Source of the DNA: Thunnus maccoyii
Lineage: Eukaryota > Chordata > Actinopteri > Scombriformes > Scombridae
DNA: 64,000 bases
Assembly (NCBI RefSeq): GCF_910596095.1
Contig: NC_056554.1
Coordinates: 4,030,001-4,094,000 of the forward strand
Direction of reading: 5' to 3'
Numbering within the stretch: position 1 is the stretch's first letter; each line of letters opens with the position of its first letter. The notes beneath the pieces were generated by a model that was given only the letters and a program-made list of their open reading frames with translations, made no database searches and had not been told where the DNA came from. Shown piece by piece: positions 51,475 to 62,061 of the stretch. Made by a program: the position numbers and the translations under genes.

Positions 51475-51531
51475 AAAGCAACAAAAGTAACTTTGGAGAG
51501 GGGCGAGGCTTTTTCCAGACAGGGAGCTGGT

Positions 51532-52145
51532 TTACGAGGTTGCTTCATCCAGACTTTTCATGATTTTCTTAACCCAGGGGAGACTGTGACCCACACAGAT
51601 GTGATGAGACTTTCTGGTCACCAAACTGAAAGACAGCAGGTGAAAATGAAAATGTCACAATGACACATGACAGTGTTTTTTAAGTAATTAAAATAGGATA
51701 ACAAATAGATGTGTTCAGCTCTTATTGTCACCAAACTAAAAAAAGGAACAAGATCATTTAAAAAATAGAATATATGTGTATATATAGTTCATCATAATTG
51801 ATCAACTGAAAAAAATTGTATTGACAAGTTGAATTATGCATTATCAAAGTCAAAACAAAGAAAAATCATTACATTTGCCACATAATAATTCCATCTCTGT
51901 ATTCTGGCTTTAAATAAATTTATTGCAAAATTTAATTGTAAAATCAAACAAGATACGTATATTTGTGCCTAATATATTAAAGTTATTATTATGTTCAGTG
52001 AAGTAATTTAAATGATCAGGACAAAAGTACAAATTTCTTACATGATTGCAGTCCTCGGGCAGCGGTAATCAGTCGTATAATATGACTGGATCAAGTTTTT
52101 GTTCATGCTTCTCGTGTAGAATTTGAAGCCGCAGTCATCAGGACC
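51532..52145 (-). CDS. CC-chemokine-like gene, exons 2 and 3, with Gly in place of the second Cys
   Basis: On the minus strand, exon 2 (52145-52042) reads GPDDCGFKFYTRSMNKNLIQ and on to RCPRTAI. It joins in phase 2 to exon 3 (51625-51532), LVTRKSHHICV then WVKKIMKSLDEATS and stop. Spacing after the first Cys pair position is 22 residues to the third Cys and 15 to the fourth, exactly the CC chemokine pattern, with the C-terminal helix WVKKIM. The CC pair is CG: TGC GGC, one base from TGC TGC. That would remove one of the two standard disulphides. I could not find a signal-peptide exon 1; the 5' limit of exon 2 is uncertain because its frame stays open upstream. It could be a decaying gene or a variant fold. 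Confidence 0.7.
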
Positions 52146-52483
52146 CTTAACAGAAGGAGGTCGTCCCTGCTCATGAGGGGGACTGGCTGCAGTTTTCTCA
52201 AACCTGTCTCCAACAGTGGATACATCAACACAAAAGACTTTGTGGAAATAAAGTCAAATACAGACATGTTCACTGAGCTGTATCATAAAGTGATCTTTTC
52301 CTTATTAGTGTATCACTGTGTAGAACTTAGAAGAAGATTTAATAAAAAAACAAAAAAAACAGAACTGTAGTGAAAGCAGAAAGGAAACTTTCCATATCAA
52401 TACACACCTCTTTGTTGGCAAATGTTAAACTAGTCCAATACAGAACAGAAGAATCATGATGCACAGGTCAAATGAAAAAAGCA

Positions 52484-55400
52484 TCACAATGCTCCCACTG
52501 ATACTAATATTATTGCAACTGGTACCAGTGCTGGTACTATAATACTAATACTGGTATGAAAGAAAGAAAGATAAAGATTTAAAAGATGAAGATAAAGTTT
52601 TAACTTGTATTACATAATAAACAGCTTTTATTTTGAATATAATAGCTAAATTTAACTCACATTCTCCTTGGTTTGTGTTGCGGTGTAGGAGATATGACGT
52701 TGATCTCTGACAGCAGTGAGGAGTCTTGATCTTTTTGCTGTATTTTTGTCTTGTTGTACTGACAGTGTTGCTGACATTTGATCATGTTGGTTGAGTTGCT
52801 GCTTTCATGCAGTGAGAGGTTGCTTTGTCCATATTCTGCAGAAAACAAGAGGAGTTTAGCTGGCATAGATAATGACAAACATATCATTTAGGATAAATGG
52901 AATATATAATAATTGCTAAATGTATAAAATTGTATTTTCCTGTATATAAATAAGATGATTAGGATATAAGGGTATGAAGAATTGAGACAAGAAAATAAAT
53001 GAATTGGTGGCGTATTTGTGGCATAGATAGAGACTCGCCTTGAAAAGTCGTGTTGGTGTTGTAGGTTTTATTATCAGTGATGTTGACTGAATGTAGAGTT
53101 GATGTCCAGTTCATTTCAGATGGAAGCTGAATACAGAACTCCTTGTTGCTGTCAGAGCTTCTTTTCTGTACGGACACTGCAAATCAACACAAACCATCTC
53201 AAGATTGCCAACATGTGTTTAAATATGCTAAATGGTAAATGAACTGCATTTATATAGCGCCTTTCCAGTCTTCCAATCACTCAAAGCTCTTTACACTACA
53301 TGTCAGCATTCACTCTTTCACATACACAGATTCATACACTGATAGCTGAGGCTGCCATGCGAGGTGCCAACCTGCTCATCAAGAGTTTCAGTAACTCTTT
53401 AGATTACAGCTTGCAACGTACAGCGTAATTACTCCATAGTCATGATGTAATCTTTTGTACTAACAGTGTACCAGCACAGTACATACCAATACATATATGT
53501 AGGTACAGGGGAACAAGATGTGAAGTTGTGGAATAAGGGTTCAACAATTTAGGAACTTGTGAAGAACTTATACTGTGGTTATTTTAACTACTGGGTACCT
53601 ATTCTATTGTAATAGAGTATGTATAACCTACTGAGCAATAATCTGGAAGTTTGGGAGAAATTTAGGGTTAATTATTACTGTAGTTATTTTTTAACTACTG
53701 GGTAGCTGTTATGTTATTACAGGATACCATAAAACTGAGCAAAAATCTGGACGTTTCAAGGAAGATGTGATGACTTCTGCAGCACTTAATAAATCTGATG
53801 TGATTTTATTTCAAAATGACCTTATTACCGTCAAACAAGCAAAATACAAAGTGTAAATCAAATAAGTGACAAAGATTTGGATAGGAAGAACATAAAAACA
53901 ATGCCATAAAGACAATAATAATGCAAGAGTACTGTGTTATTTTTTATTACAATTGTGACTTACTTCAGATCACAGCAGGGAGCGACGGAGTGTTTTCTAT
54001 AAAGAATTGGAAAAGGCTCTCCGCCCACCCACCATACAGGTGTATGTTGGAAGGATGTTTTTTGCTAACCTACTTTACAGCAAACTTATGGTGAGTAATA
54101 ATCTTAATATATTTATTGGCACAGAACTATCTGGTTTGTGGCTCATGTCAAATGTAGCGTTAACGGAACAAAAGAAAGATGCTGTTGGACTGTTAGCTTG
54201 ATAATCATTTGTTAGCTACCAGCTGAAAGAGCAAAGCAGTAACTTACCCTGCAGATTTTACAAGCTAATACTAATGATTGCTCTAATAGTAATTAAAGGC
54301 AATGTAATACATAACATAACACTTGTGGGTTTGTGTCTTACAGAAGCTGAAATATGTTCAGGTGATTTTATTCACATAGCAACCTACACTAAGTTAATCT
54401 GCTGCTGCACTGGCTAAACTTTCAACACATCCTCATTGGAGCTTATGTTAATTTGTGATGACTTTGCTGGCAACTAGCAATTGCAGGAAATTATATTTCC
54501 TGTATAGCCTCATGTAGCCCATTAATATTGCATTTATTCACATCTAGAATGCCAGCCATGATGGCTTTGCAGTTGTGTGGCGAAGAGTTTGATTCTTATG
54601 GCTTCTCACCAAGTGGGAGACATAATAACTGTCAGAAATCCAGATATCTCACACTATAAATTACCAACAAGAGACTGACATTACAGTTTTTCTCTGTAGG
54701 GTCAACATATGGCCACGGTGCACCAGCTTCTTTCTCCTTGTCTCATTCTCATCCCTGTCATCTTCATCAGGAGTGGAAAGGAAGATGAAAGAATAAAAGA
54801 AGAAGAAGAAGAAGAAAATGAAGAAGCAATGCAAGAAAAACAAAGAAATAAAGAATTAAATGCTATTTGTTCCTTGAAGGTTTCTAATTTATTTTAAATA
54901 AGAAGTATGTTAAATAAAGGTTTTAAGTTAAGGATGTAAAATTTAGATTTTAATATGATAGAAGACATACAATGTACACTTTAGATTACAGCCCACATAC
55001 CCTGTAGTTACCCTGTAACTACATATAACAAGGGAGAAACAACCAACATAACTTACTCTGTAACTACATAGGACAATGTTAGGACAGTTTGTTTCAATTT
55101 TACTTGCCTCAAAACATGGAAGAACAAACTAAATTCACTACACAGTTTACAATCAGAAGGGCATATGAACCATATATATGCATTCTGATTAATACCTCAT
55201 GTTTTATCTTTAGCTATATTTATATTAGCTATAGCTATATATTTATTTCCTGGGATGAAAGGAGACCGTGCAGAACTGAAAAAAGGGTAAACTTGCACCT
55301 TGAGGAGCCGTAATGCAGGACGAAGACTTTCAACATTTTTAACATTTAAATGAGTGACATCTTTGGTGAGTAAATTCTGTCCACCGATGGCAGGCAGAGC

Positions 55401-56439
55401 CACCAGGCCATAAAGGAGCATCAAGTGATGAAGTTTGCTGGTGAAGTGAACGACAGCTGAGACAGTCTTCAGAGGCCAACAGCATCCATGACAATACGCT
55501 GTCCTCTGGACCTTTGTTCCGAAGTAAACGCACAGATGTACCCTGTAGTTATTTAAGTACCCCAAAATGAAAAAGGAACAATGTAGTTTGCCTGTTTGTT
55601 AGTAATTAGGTCATTTTGAAATAAAATCACATTAGATTTATTAAGTGCTGCAGAAGTCATCACTCCATCTTCCCTGAAACATCCAGATTTTTGCTCAGTT
55701 TTATGATCATACTATACCCTCTAATAACAGAATAGGTACCTAGTAGTTAAATAATAACTAGAGTATTAATTCTCTCTAGATTCTTCCCAAATGTCAAGAT
55801 TATTGCTCAGTAGGTTGTACATACTCAGAAATAATAGAATAGGGACCTGGTAGTTAAAAAATAACTACAGTAGTAATTTGTAAGTTCCCAAATTGTTACA
55901 CCCTTATTCCATAACTTCACATCTTGTTCCCCTGTACCTACATATATGTATTGGTGCATACTGTACTGTTACACCGTTAGTACAAAAGTCAATTAAGCTT
56001 TACTTTGCAGGCTGTAATGTAAAGCATTAACAGAGTTTCTAATGCTCATTCACACTCACACTCACACACTGATGGCAAAACCTCCGGGAGCAATTTGGTG
56101 TTCAGTATCTTGCCTGAGGACGCTTCAACATGCGGATCAGAGGAGCTGGAGATCGAACCAGGTCCTCCAGTAGAAACTGGAGGAGCCAGTAGAAATGAAG
56201 GTTCTTTTACTTCTACTGGAGGAGCCTCCAGTAGAAGAACCTTTACTTCTAGACTGTAAAGGTTTAACTGCTAATATAATTTGCAACATACTTTGGATTT
56301 AAAGTCAACAAAGTGTCATGAAAACTAGGGACGCTCAGTTCTTTAAGTTTCTCTTACCTGAAAAAGGATGTGGTTGTAAAAAGAAGAGAATCCATACAAT
56401 GTTCAAGAGAAGCACACTGACATGGACAGTCCACTGCAT
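52484..56439 (-). CDS. Predicted 153-aa type I membrane or lipid-anchored protein, unknown family (four exons)
   Basis: Minus-strand exons 56439-56358, 53176-53039, 52835-52661 and 52550-52484 join without a stop; phases 1, 1 and 2 match at every junction. Residues 1-27 are a signal peptide (MQWTVHVSVLLLNIVW). Residues 28-131 form a polar ectodomain rich in Asn, Ser and Thr, with NWT, NIT, NTT, NLS and NST glycosylation sites and three Cys (EFC, KCQQHC). Residues 132-153 are hydrophobic (IVPALVPVAIILVSV) and the protein stops right after them, so it is either tail-less type I or GPI-anchored; KPRR precedes the segment. The second donor is GC (CAAG|GCGAGT). Exon 1 has a paralogue at 154-73. 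Intron 1 contains a 2.6-kb inverted-repeat element. It lies next to a chemokine-like gene on the same strand. I do not recognise the family. Confidence 0.6.
53228..53390. repeat. Dispersed teleost repeat (GCATTTATATAGCGC type)
   Basis: TGCATTTATATAGCGCCTTT, then ACTCAAAGCTCTTTACACTA and GATTCATACACTGATAGC, a non-coding repeat very common in spiny-rayed fish. A second piece, with CCTCCGGGAGCAATTTGGTG, lies at 56042-56150 beyond the inverted-repeat element. Confidence 0.65.
53391..56040. mobile_element. Element with inverted terminal arms of about 430 bp (foldback-like)
   Basis: Left arm about 53391-53828 and right arm about 55606-56040 are reverse complements over nearly their full length. 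For example GGTCATTTTGAAATAAAATC at 55609 matches the minus strand near 53825, and TACATATATGTAGGTACAGG at 53490 matches the minus strand near 55945. Outer ends begin GTAACTCTTTAGATTACAGC and, on the other strand, GTTAATGCTTTACATTACAG. The 1.8-kb centre has no recognisable transposase. Shortened copies lie in units 1 and 2. Superfamily not assigned; TTAA-like ends are possible but unproven. Confidence 0.65.
56042..56150. repeat. Dispersed teleost repeat, second piece
   Basis: CATTCACACTCACACTCACA then CTGATGGCAAAACC and GTTCAGTATCTTGCCTGAGG, the downstream half of the repeat family seen at 53228-53390. Confidence 0.55.
56210..56237. repeat. Perfect palindrome with 13-bp arms
   Basis: CTTCTACTGGAGG, a two-base AG spacer, then CCTCCAGTAGAAG. 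It lies in a patch of CCAGTAGAA repeats just upstream of the minus-strand membrane protein gene's first exon. Confidence 0.85.
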
Positions 56440-57869
56440 GTTTCTATCTGCTGATTAAACTCCACACTGTACTGAAAAACAGCTGCTGACAGACAGTCTG
56501 TGTGGGATACTAAAAGATGAATCACCTAACCTCATAGATTATGTATACTCATGTGTGTTTGCGTCTAGTGGAGGGGCCTGAAATTGACCATGTAACCACA
56601 GAAGATTTTCGCATTCTCATTTTCAGACTTTTCTTACAAGAGCAACTGCAGTATGTGACCATTGATCAGAATACTAAAAGAAGTGCTTTATGAGTCAGGT
56701 AATTACCATAAATGTTATGATACTATCCAGACTCCATCTGAGCAAGTACAGAAGTGTATCTGTGGTAAATGTCAAGGTCTTTATATTATTTAATAATCAT
56801 TCTTTATAGCTCAGTGTTCCCTTTAACACCACTTTCAAAAACAAGGCCTACCGTAGACAGAATATGGCAGCCATGACCCTAACCAGCACTCAGACTCATG
56901 AATGAGGATTTAACCACTGGGATATCTACATTATTCTACTATCAGTAAAGGCAAAAACATTGGTTGAAATATTCCAGTTAATAGAACTTCACTTAATCTT
57001 CTCACATGTCACAAACCTTGATTTACATGTTAGTGAGTTCATTAACCAACCAACTATAAGAATATATTAAAATACTTCTGGAGGAAACAGTCATGCCAAT
57101 AGAACGCGTTGACATGAATAAAAGTCAGTAAGTTTTCCATGACCTAAGAAATCTCAAAATCCCATAAAAAAAGGGAATCAATATACATTTCAGGATATCT
57201 ATGTCGCAACTCAGCAGTAAACAGTTTGTGAGACACTTTAAAAATATATATAATTAATATTGAGAATAATTCAAGAAACACTGATGTATAAAAATGAATA
57301 TGTTTCTCCGTGCTGGAGTTCCCCGCCGGAGAGGCTGACAGGGATTTCTTCTACATATGTTGACCTCATTATTTGACACTTTGGCCACATTTAATATGAA
57401 CATACTGACATTGTAACATTATATATATGACTGAAAATAAGGAAAAGCATAGTAGGTCTCCTTCAAAGTCCTCAACAAACTGAAAGCACATGAGCTTCTC
57501 TTAAAAATGGCTCAATAGTTTACACACTCTGTTAAAATGACCTGATCCAAATGTGATCAACAATACAATTTAAGCTACAAGAACCCCTGAACTAATTGTG
57601 TCCTGTGTGGCATCTATGTAATTCCACAGACTACAGTAACAATAACAAAGTAGAAAGAATAAAACAATAAAATAAGTCATGAATGTTAACATCAATACTG
57701 TAAAAAGACACTTCAGGTATGAATATATCTGCATGTGACTAGTGTGATTTATTTAGCGATGGCCTGATGGCAGTAGCTGGAAGAAGTGGTGGAGGGGGTA
57801 AGAGGGGTCCTATGTAATGATGGTGGCTTTCTTTGTTACTGACCAGATGTAAAGCTCAGTGTTTGACTT
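56440..57869. other. 5' flank of the minus-strand gene and intergenic AT-rich sequence
   Basis: The first 75 bases keep similarity with the left-edge paralogue's 5' flank (TCTGTGTGGGATAC). No other gene seen. Confidence 0.4.
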
Positions 57870-58460
57870 GATCCATTTATTTTACTGACCTGACTGGTGA
57901 TGCAGGAGAGTTTGATTTTGTGTTTAGTGGTCCAGTTATTGTAGCAAGATGAAATATTGAAGGTGAGTATAGTATGAGTGACATGTAAACCAGGGTTAGA
58001 AAGTCTTTGTTGAGATTAAAAGTCTCAAGTTTGTTCAGCAGGTGCCGTTGGGCTTTTTTGTACATTGAGCCAGCATGCTGAGAGAAGGAGAGGAAGGTGT
58101 CTAATTCTGTCTCCAGGTATTTGAAAGTGTCCACCTGCTCCACCAACCGACCGTCCAGCTTGGTCAAACAGTGGTTGCGGTGCGTCCAGTTTCCTCCTGC
58201 TCCTACAACACAGCTCTTTGGTCTTGCTGATGTTCAGCTCCAAGCAGCTTTCTTCAAAAGCCTGGACTAGGTTGTTCACTGACTGATGGCATTCTGACAG
58301 CGAGTTTGTGTCAGTCAGGTGTGCCACCAGAGCCACGTCATCTGCTTATTTAAAAAGAGTCTCTCACTGTTACATGAGATGCAGTTTGTGTAGATGGAGA
58401 AGAGAATGGGAAATAAAATGCAGACCTGCTGGAGTCCTGTATTTAAAATCACTGTACTGG
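57870..58460 (-). mobile_element. Non-LTR retrotransposon fragment, reverse transcriptase domain
   Basis: On the minus strand, translation in shifting frames gives LQQVCILFPILFSIYTNCI, then the catalytic ADDVALVAHL motif (A/F-x-DD of reverse transcriptases), CLELNISKTKELC and VEQVDTFKYLETELD. These are the thumb-side motifs of fish LINE polymerases. At least two frameshifts separate the pieces. Both ends are missing, and the clade (L2/CR1 or Rex type) is not settled by eye. Confidence 0.8.
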
Positions 58461-58895
58461 ATTTAAAACTGTTGAAGACTACATGCTGTGGCCTGTTTTT
58501 TTACAAAACAGTTTTTTACAAACAGGCCACAGATCTGTTTTTAACCTGCATTAATAGGTTTTTTGGCCAATTGGGAGCAATGGAAAGATGTGATGAACGC
58601 AACATTGTTTTTGCTTATTTACACTTCCAGAAGTTGTGGAGCAACATTATCAAGTCCAATGTTCACTCTGTGTTAGCTCTGTTTTTGCTCTCTACCAACT
58701 CCTGAGGGAAATATCTGGCTCTTTAGCTGCTAAATGCTAAAAATAATTACTTTTCACAAAGTAATTATTTTGTATTCTCAAGAGCTCAAGTTTATTATGT
58801 TGTGATCAGTTTCTTTTTACAGATTGAATGTTGAAATCATTCATGTCCTCTCTGGGTTTTCAATAAAGTCGATGGCTTCCATTTGTGTTTCACAT
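58461..58895. other. AT-rich flank of the relic lectin last exon
   Basis: Includes a local duplication, CTGTGGCCTGTTTTTTTACA / ACAAACAGGCCACAGATCTG (about 58487-58535), that forms a hairpin. No gene. Confidence 0.4.
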
Positions 58896-59018
58896 TTCCA
58901 GGACAAACTGAAGGAGAAAGGAGTGGGTGGAGTCACCCTGAAGTGGAGAGAACAGCCTGATGGGAAAGTTTTCCACAAGGAGGGAAAACGAACTCAAGAC
59001 CGAGAGAAAGAAAACTGA

Positions 59019-60622
59019 GCTCTGAAATTAAAACCCAACTTTAGCTGTGCTAAGGCTAATGGGAAACCTATAATTAATACTGATTCTATCTGCTAATAAA
59101 ATGTACACATAGTTCACTGCCTTGTAGTTATCAGAGCACTAAACCATAACTTAGAGTGAGCTAGTCCTTTATCAATACTGTGTGTGATATTCATAACTCC
59201 TAATGAAATGTAATCCTCTCCAGAATAAAACATATGTATGAGTTGTTGTGTTTGCTTCAAGTTTACAGCAGTGCCAGTAAGTTCAAGTCTTATTTTGCAA
59301 TGAGTTGTGCATTTTTAAAGCCACAAGAGGGCAGGCCATGCTTAGCTTAGTTCTCGAAATACTCCTGAGGAGGTGAAATTAACAACTATTATTTTACTAT
59401 TGTTATAACTATTCATTTCCACGGTCAGTTTTATCATCAACCTTATATCCATATCTATATCTATACACGAGTCAAAAAAGATCGTATTAGTGTTTGACAA
59501 GTTGTGTAAATGTATGAATGAAATGGCAAAAATTGCAAGTACTTCATTTTCACCTCATTTTAATAGTCTGTAAGATTTATATTTGGACTGTATAGTTGTA
59601 TATGACTACAGAAAAAGATGCAAGTTTGTTCTTAAAACTGGAAACCTGATAATAGGAAACTAATCCTGAAGAGATGCCCTCTTTTCATGTTTCTTTGCAA
59701 ACTCTTTTACTTTAGTGGAGGATTTTAATGTAATTTAATTAATTTGTGGTAGCTGACTTTTGTGTCAGTTTTTTCTATGTTGCTGATGAACACCATCTTC
59801 AGCAGCTGGCTGGTGGTGTCCTCCAAACAAGTAAAACAAACCTTACCTGAGAGCAAACAACATCAGGCTGATGTGACAGTAAACATGTGGATTGTGTGTG
59901 TTGTTGTTTTGTGTGAAGTAAATTACAGTAAATGACTCATTTACTGTGTTCCTTCTCAGAGAGGCGGCTGCTACAGTCTTGTCTGAATCATCAGTCATTT
60001 TAGCTCCAGTTTGGAATTTATTTAGATTTATCTTTTAAGAATTGTAAGTAACAACCAGAATTTTAAGAACTTTAGTTTTTGTCAGAAGTTTGAAGTTTGC
60101 TAACAGCATTGTGGATCAAGACTTGAATAGAGAGAAAGTTTTCTCATCTCTTTTTTCTTCTATGTATTGACTCGTCACTTAGTTTCCTTGGTGAAACATC
60201 TACAGTATGAAACTGTTAAATTTGTTCAGAAGACACATGTTTTGTGTTGGAATAAACAGACATTAGCAGATTGAATCTATAACTCTGTCAGTCATGTTTG
60301 TAGAAGAGTCTTAATTTACCCAAATTCAATTCAGAGCAAATTCACCTTAGTTATGTGAAGGTTAGTTGAATGGGATAAACTAATATAACAGGTTCAATGT
60401 CAAAGTTTGTAAAATACATGGCTGTCAAGATAGAAAGAGTTTCTTCTGACTTCCTGTGCATTAACATGTGTATCCAATCCAGAGCAGAGTACCTGATCCT
60501 CGTCTTTATGATTTCAACACTGGCAGCACAAACACAAACAGGCAGATGACTCAGCAGTTTCATCATTTTTGGACACCAGCCTCTTGTATTCAGTTTCTTC
60601 AAACCCAGTTATCATTTTGCAG
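59019..60622. other. 3' flank of relic lectin 4 and intron-like sequence
   Basis: AATAAA at about 59225 in the lectin 3' context. Nothing else supported before the afap1l1-like exon; it may be intron of that gene. Confidence 0.4.
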
Positions 60623-61576
60623 ATGCGGAGCAGTGTAAGTACGGGAAGAACTGCGTGGAGGCCGATGCCAAGCGGCTGCAGGCCAAAAAGGAAGAACTGA
60701 TGAAGAAGAAGCAGGACATCAGGAACCATCTGACCCATCTGAAGAAGGAGAGGAGAGACCTGCGCACTGCTGTGGAGGCTGCTGCTGGTAAAACACATAG
60801 ACTTCTGTTGAAAAAGTGCTTGTTGTTAAATGACAAAGCCAAAGTCCTGCTATATTGTGTTTTAAGATTCAGTCAGAACACTGAGCTGTACTATGCTGTC
60901 TTTTACTGCACTGTGGTGCTTCATTACTCCCACAGCAGTTTACTTTCAATTGCAAACAACTACCTGCATGCCACCATTAGCTGTCTAACTTTTTACCTGT
61001 ATGTGTGTGTGTGTGTGTGTGTGTGCAGTCACCGGCGATGTTGTGACGGACCCAGGAGTCTTCTCCCCTCTCCAGCTGTGACACCTCACTGCTCCACCGG
61101 CAGCAGGGCGGCCAGAAGGCCTCACTAGTCCAGGGACACATCCTCAGGAAGGCCAAGGTCAGAGCTCACAATGTAGACTGAGACTAAAGTGATGGGCTTA
61201 CTGATGATGTCACTGATGCAAAAAGGCAGTTTTTGCAGTCCTGTTTCATTATGTCATTAGGTCTTCAGTTCATAAAGACATTTTCCCACTTTTGAGTGGA
61301 ATTAACACATCGTCTTATCACCCAACATCAGTGTTGGATCTCACTAATGCTCTTGTGGCTGAATGGGATCAAATCCCTGCAGCCAGGTTCCAACATCTTG
61401 TGGAAAGGAAATTTTTTTTTTTACAGCCTGGATTTGAATTTTGTCGCTCTGGCTCATGGTTCTGTCAGTTATGATGACATCATACTTTATAACCATGTAA
61501 ATGTGGGGCATGCAAACTGAGTGTGTGTCTCTGTTTGTTTGTTTTACAGGAACGGGAGCAGAAGATCGGCACATAA
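60623..61576 (+). pseudogene. afap1l1: afap1l1-like coiled-coil, penultimate and last exons (right copy, partial)
   Basis: Exon 60623-60787 encodes AEQCKYGKNCVEADAKRLQ then a Lys/Arg/Glu-rich heptad region (KKEELMKKK, LKKERRDLRTAVEAAAG), the coiled coil of AFAP1L1; it begins and ends in phase 1 with AG and GTAAAA borders. Exon 61029-61157 (after a GT tract and CAG) reads ESSPLSSCDTS and on to GHILRKAK. Exon 61550-61576 reads EREQKIGT plus stop, the family's C-terminus. The second coiled-coil exon, expected between the first two, is absent, and a TGA occurs six codons into 61029-61157 unless a downstream CCCAG (61056) is used as acceptor. PH-domain exons are not nearby. Probably a partial duplicate, though it could be the 3' end of a rearranged gene. 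Confidence 0.6.
61317..61414 (+). mobile_element. Possible Tc1-like transposase remnant, right copy
   Basis: Same fragment and intron position as 4165-4262. Confidence 0.4.
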
Positions 61577-61995
61577 ACCTCTCAACTCCTCACATCAGTC
61601 TCATGTTATTTCCTCTTTTTTTCTTATTAAGAAATTGTGTTTATATTTATTTAAAACTGTTCATACAGTCTGAGAGCGAGTTGAGGACACAAGCATAGCA
61701 TTCACATGAACCAGAACAAGTTGCCTGTTTTAGTAAACTGTAAGTACCACAACATACAGACATGGCAACCTTTTGAAACGTTTATACTATGGAGCATGTT
61801 TAGTGCACAAAGTTGTGCAACTTGTGTTGTCTGCTCTACTTTCTTCTTCAAGCAACCACCAGTCTCTTTGTTTCCTTTTCACTCAAAATCTGATTCAGTT
61901 TGGGTTCAAAAAGGTCAAAACCAAGTATTTATTTGTAAATGTTTAAAGGAAATACTAGCTTCCCTTTGTTTATTCATGTTGATATATTTAAAGTT
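61577..61995. other. Flank shared with the start of units 1-3
   Basis: Matches 5424-5835 and its copies, then diverges at about 61995. No gene. Confidence 0.5.
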
Positions 61996-61998
61996 TTT

Positions 61999-62059
61999 TA
62001 TTTACTATATGTATGTGTGTATATGTGTATGTGTGTATGTGTGTGTGTGTGTATGTGTA
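61999..62059. repeat. (TATG/TG)n microsatellite
   Basis: About 60 bases of TATGTG and TG repeats, abutting the Tc1 element to its right. Confidence 0.85.
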
Positions 62060-62061
62060 TA

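Larger units (their letters stand above)
48014..59018 (+). pseudogene. Relic fourth lectin gene: first and last exons only
   Basis: Exon 1 (48014-48053) encodes the same MMERILLGVLYLS signal start with an intact GTCAGT donor. A last-exon homologue at 58896-59018 encodes FQDKLKEKGVGGVTLKW, QPDGKVFHKEGK and a new C-terminus ending EKEN. The acceptor before it has changed from CCCAG to CACAT, although TTTCCAG seven bases later could substitute. I find no CTLD exon or exon 4 in the 10.8 kb between. That space holds a Tc1 copy, an LTR-like element and two minus-strand genes. An AATAAA is at about 59225. It is not expected to make a lectin. Confidence 0.75.

Noticed and set aside
52430-52482. MLFSFDLCIMILLFCIGLV frame as exon 1 of the chemokine-like gene
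   Set aside because: It hits a stop without a usable GT donor, and it directly follows the stop of the 153-aa protein, so it is more likely that gene's 3' UTR.
54007-54201. 64-codon ORF MEKALRPPT, similar in start to an MDKALRPPT frame at 19394
   Set aside because: Part of the inverted-repeat element and its deleted copies; the frames diverge immediately after the first dozen codons.
58394-58705. 103-codon + ORF
   Set aside because: Overlaps the antisense LINE fragment and a local hairpin duplication; no family features.
60655-61128. 157-codon ORF starting at GTG in the coiled-coil exon
   Set aside because: Only the part up to 60787 is exon; the rest reads through a GTAAAA donor into intron and GT microsatellite (VCVCVC run).
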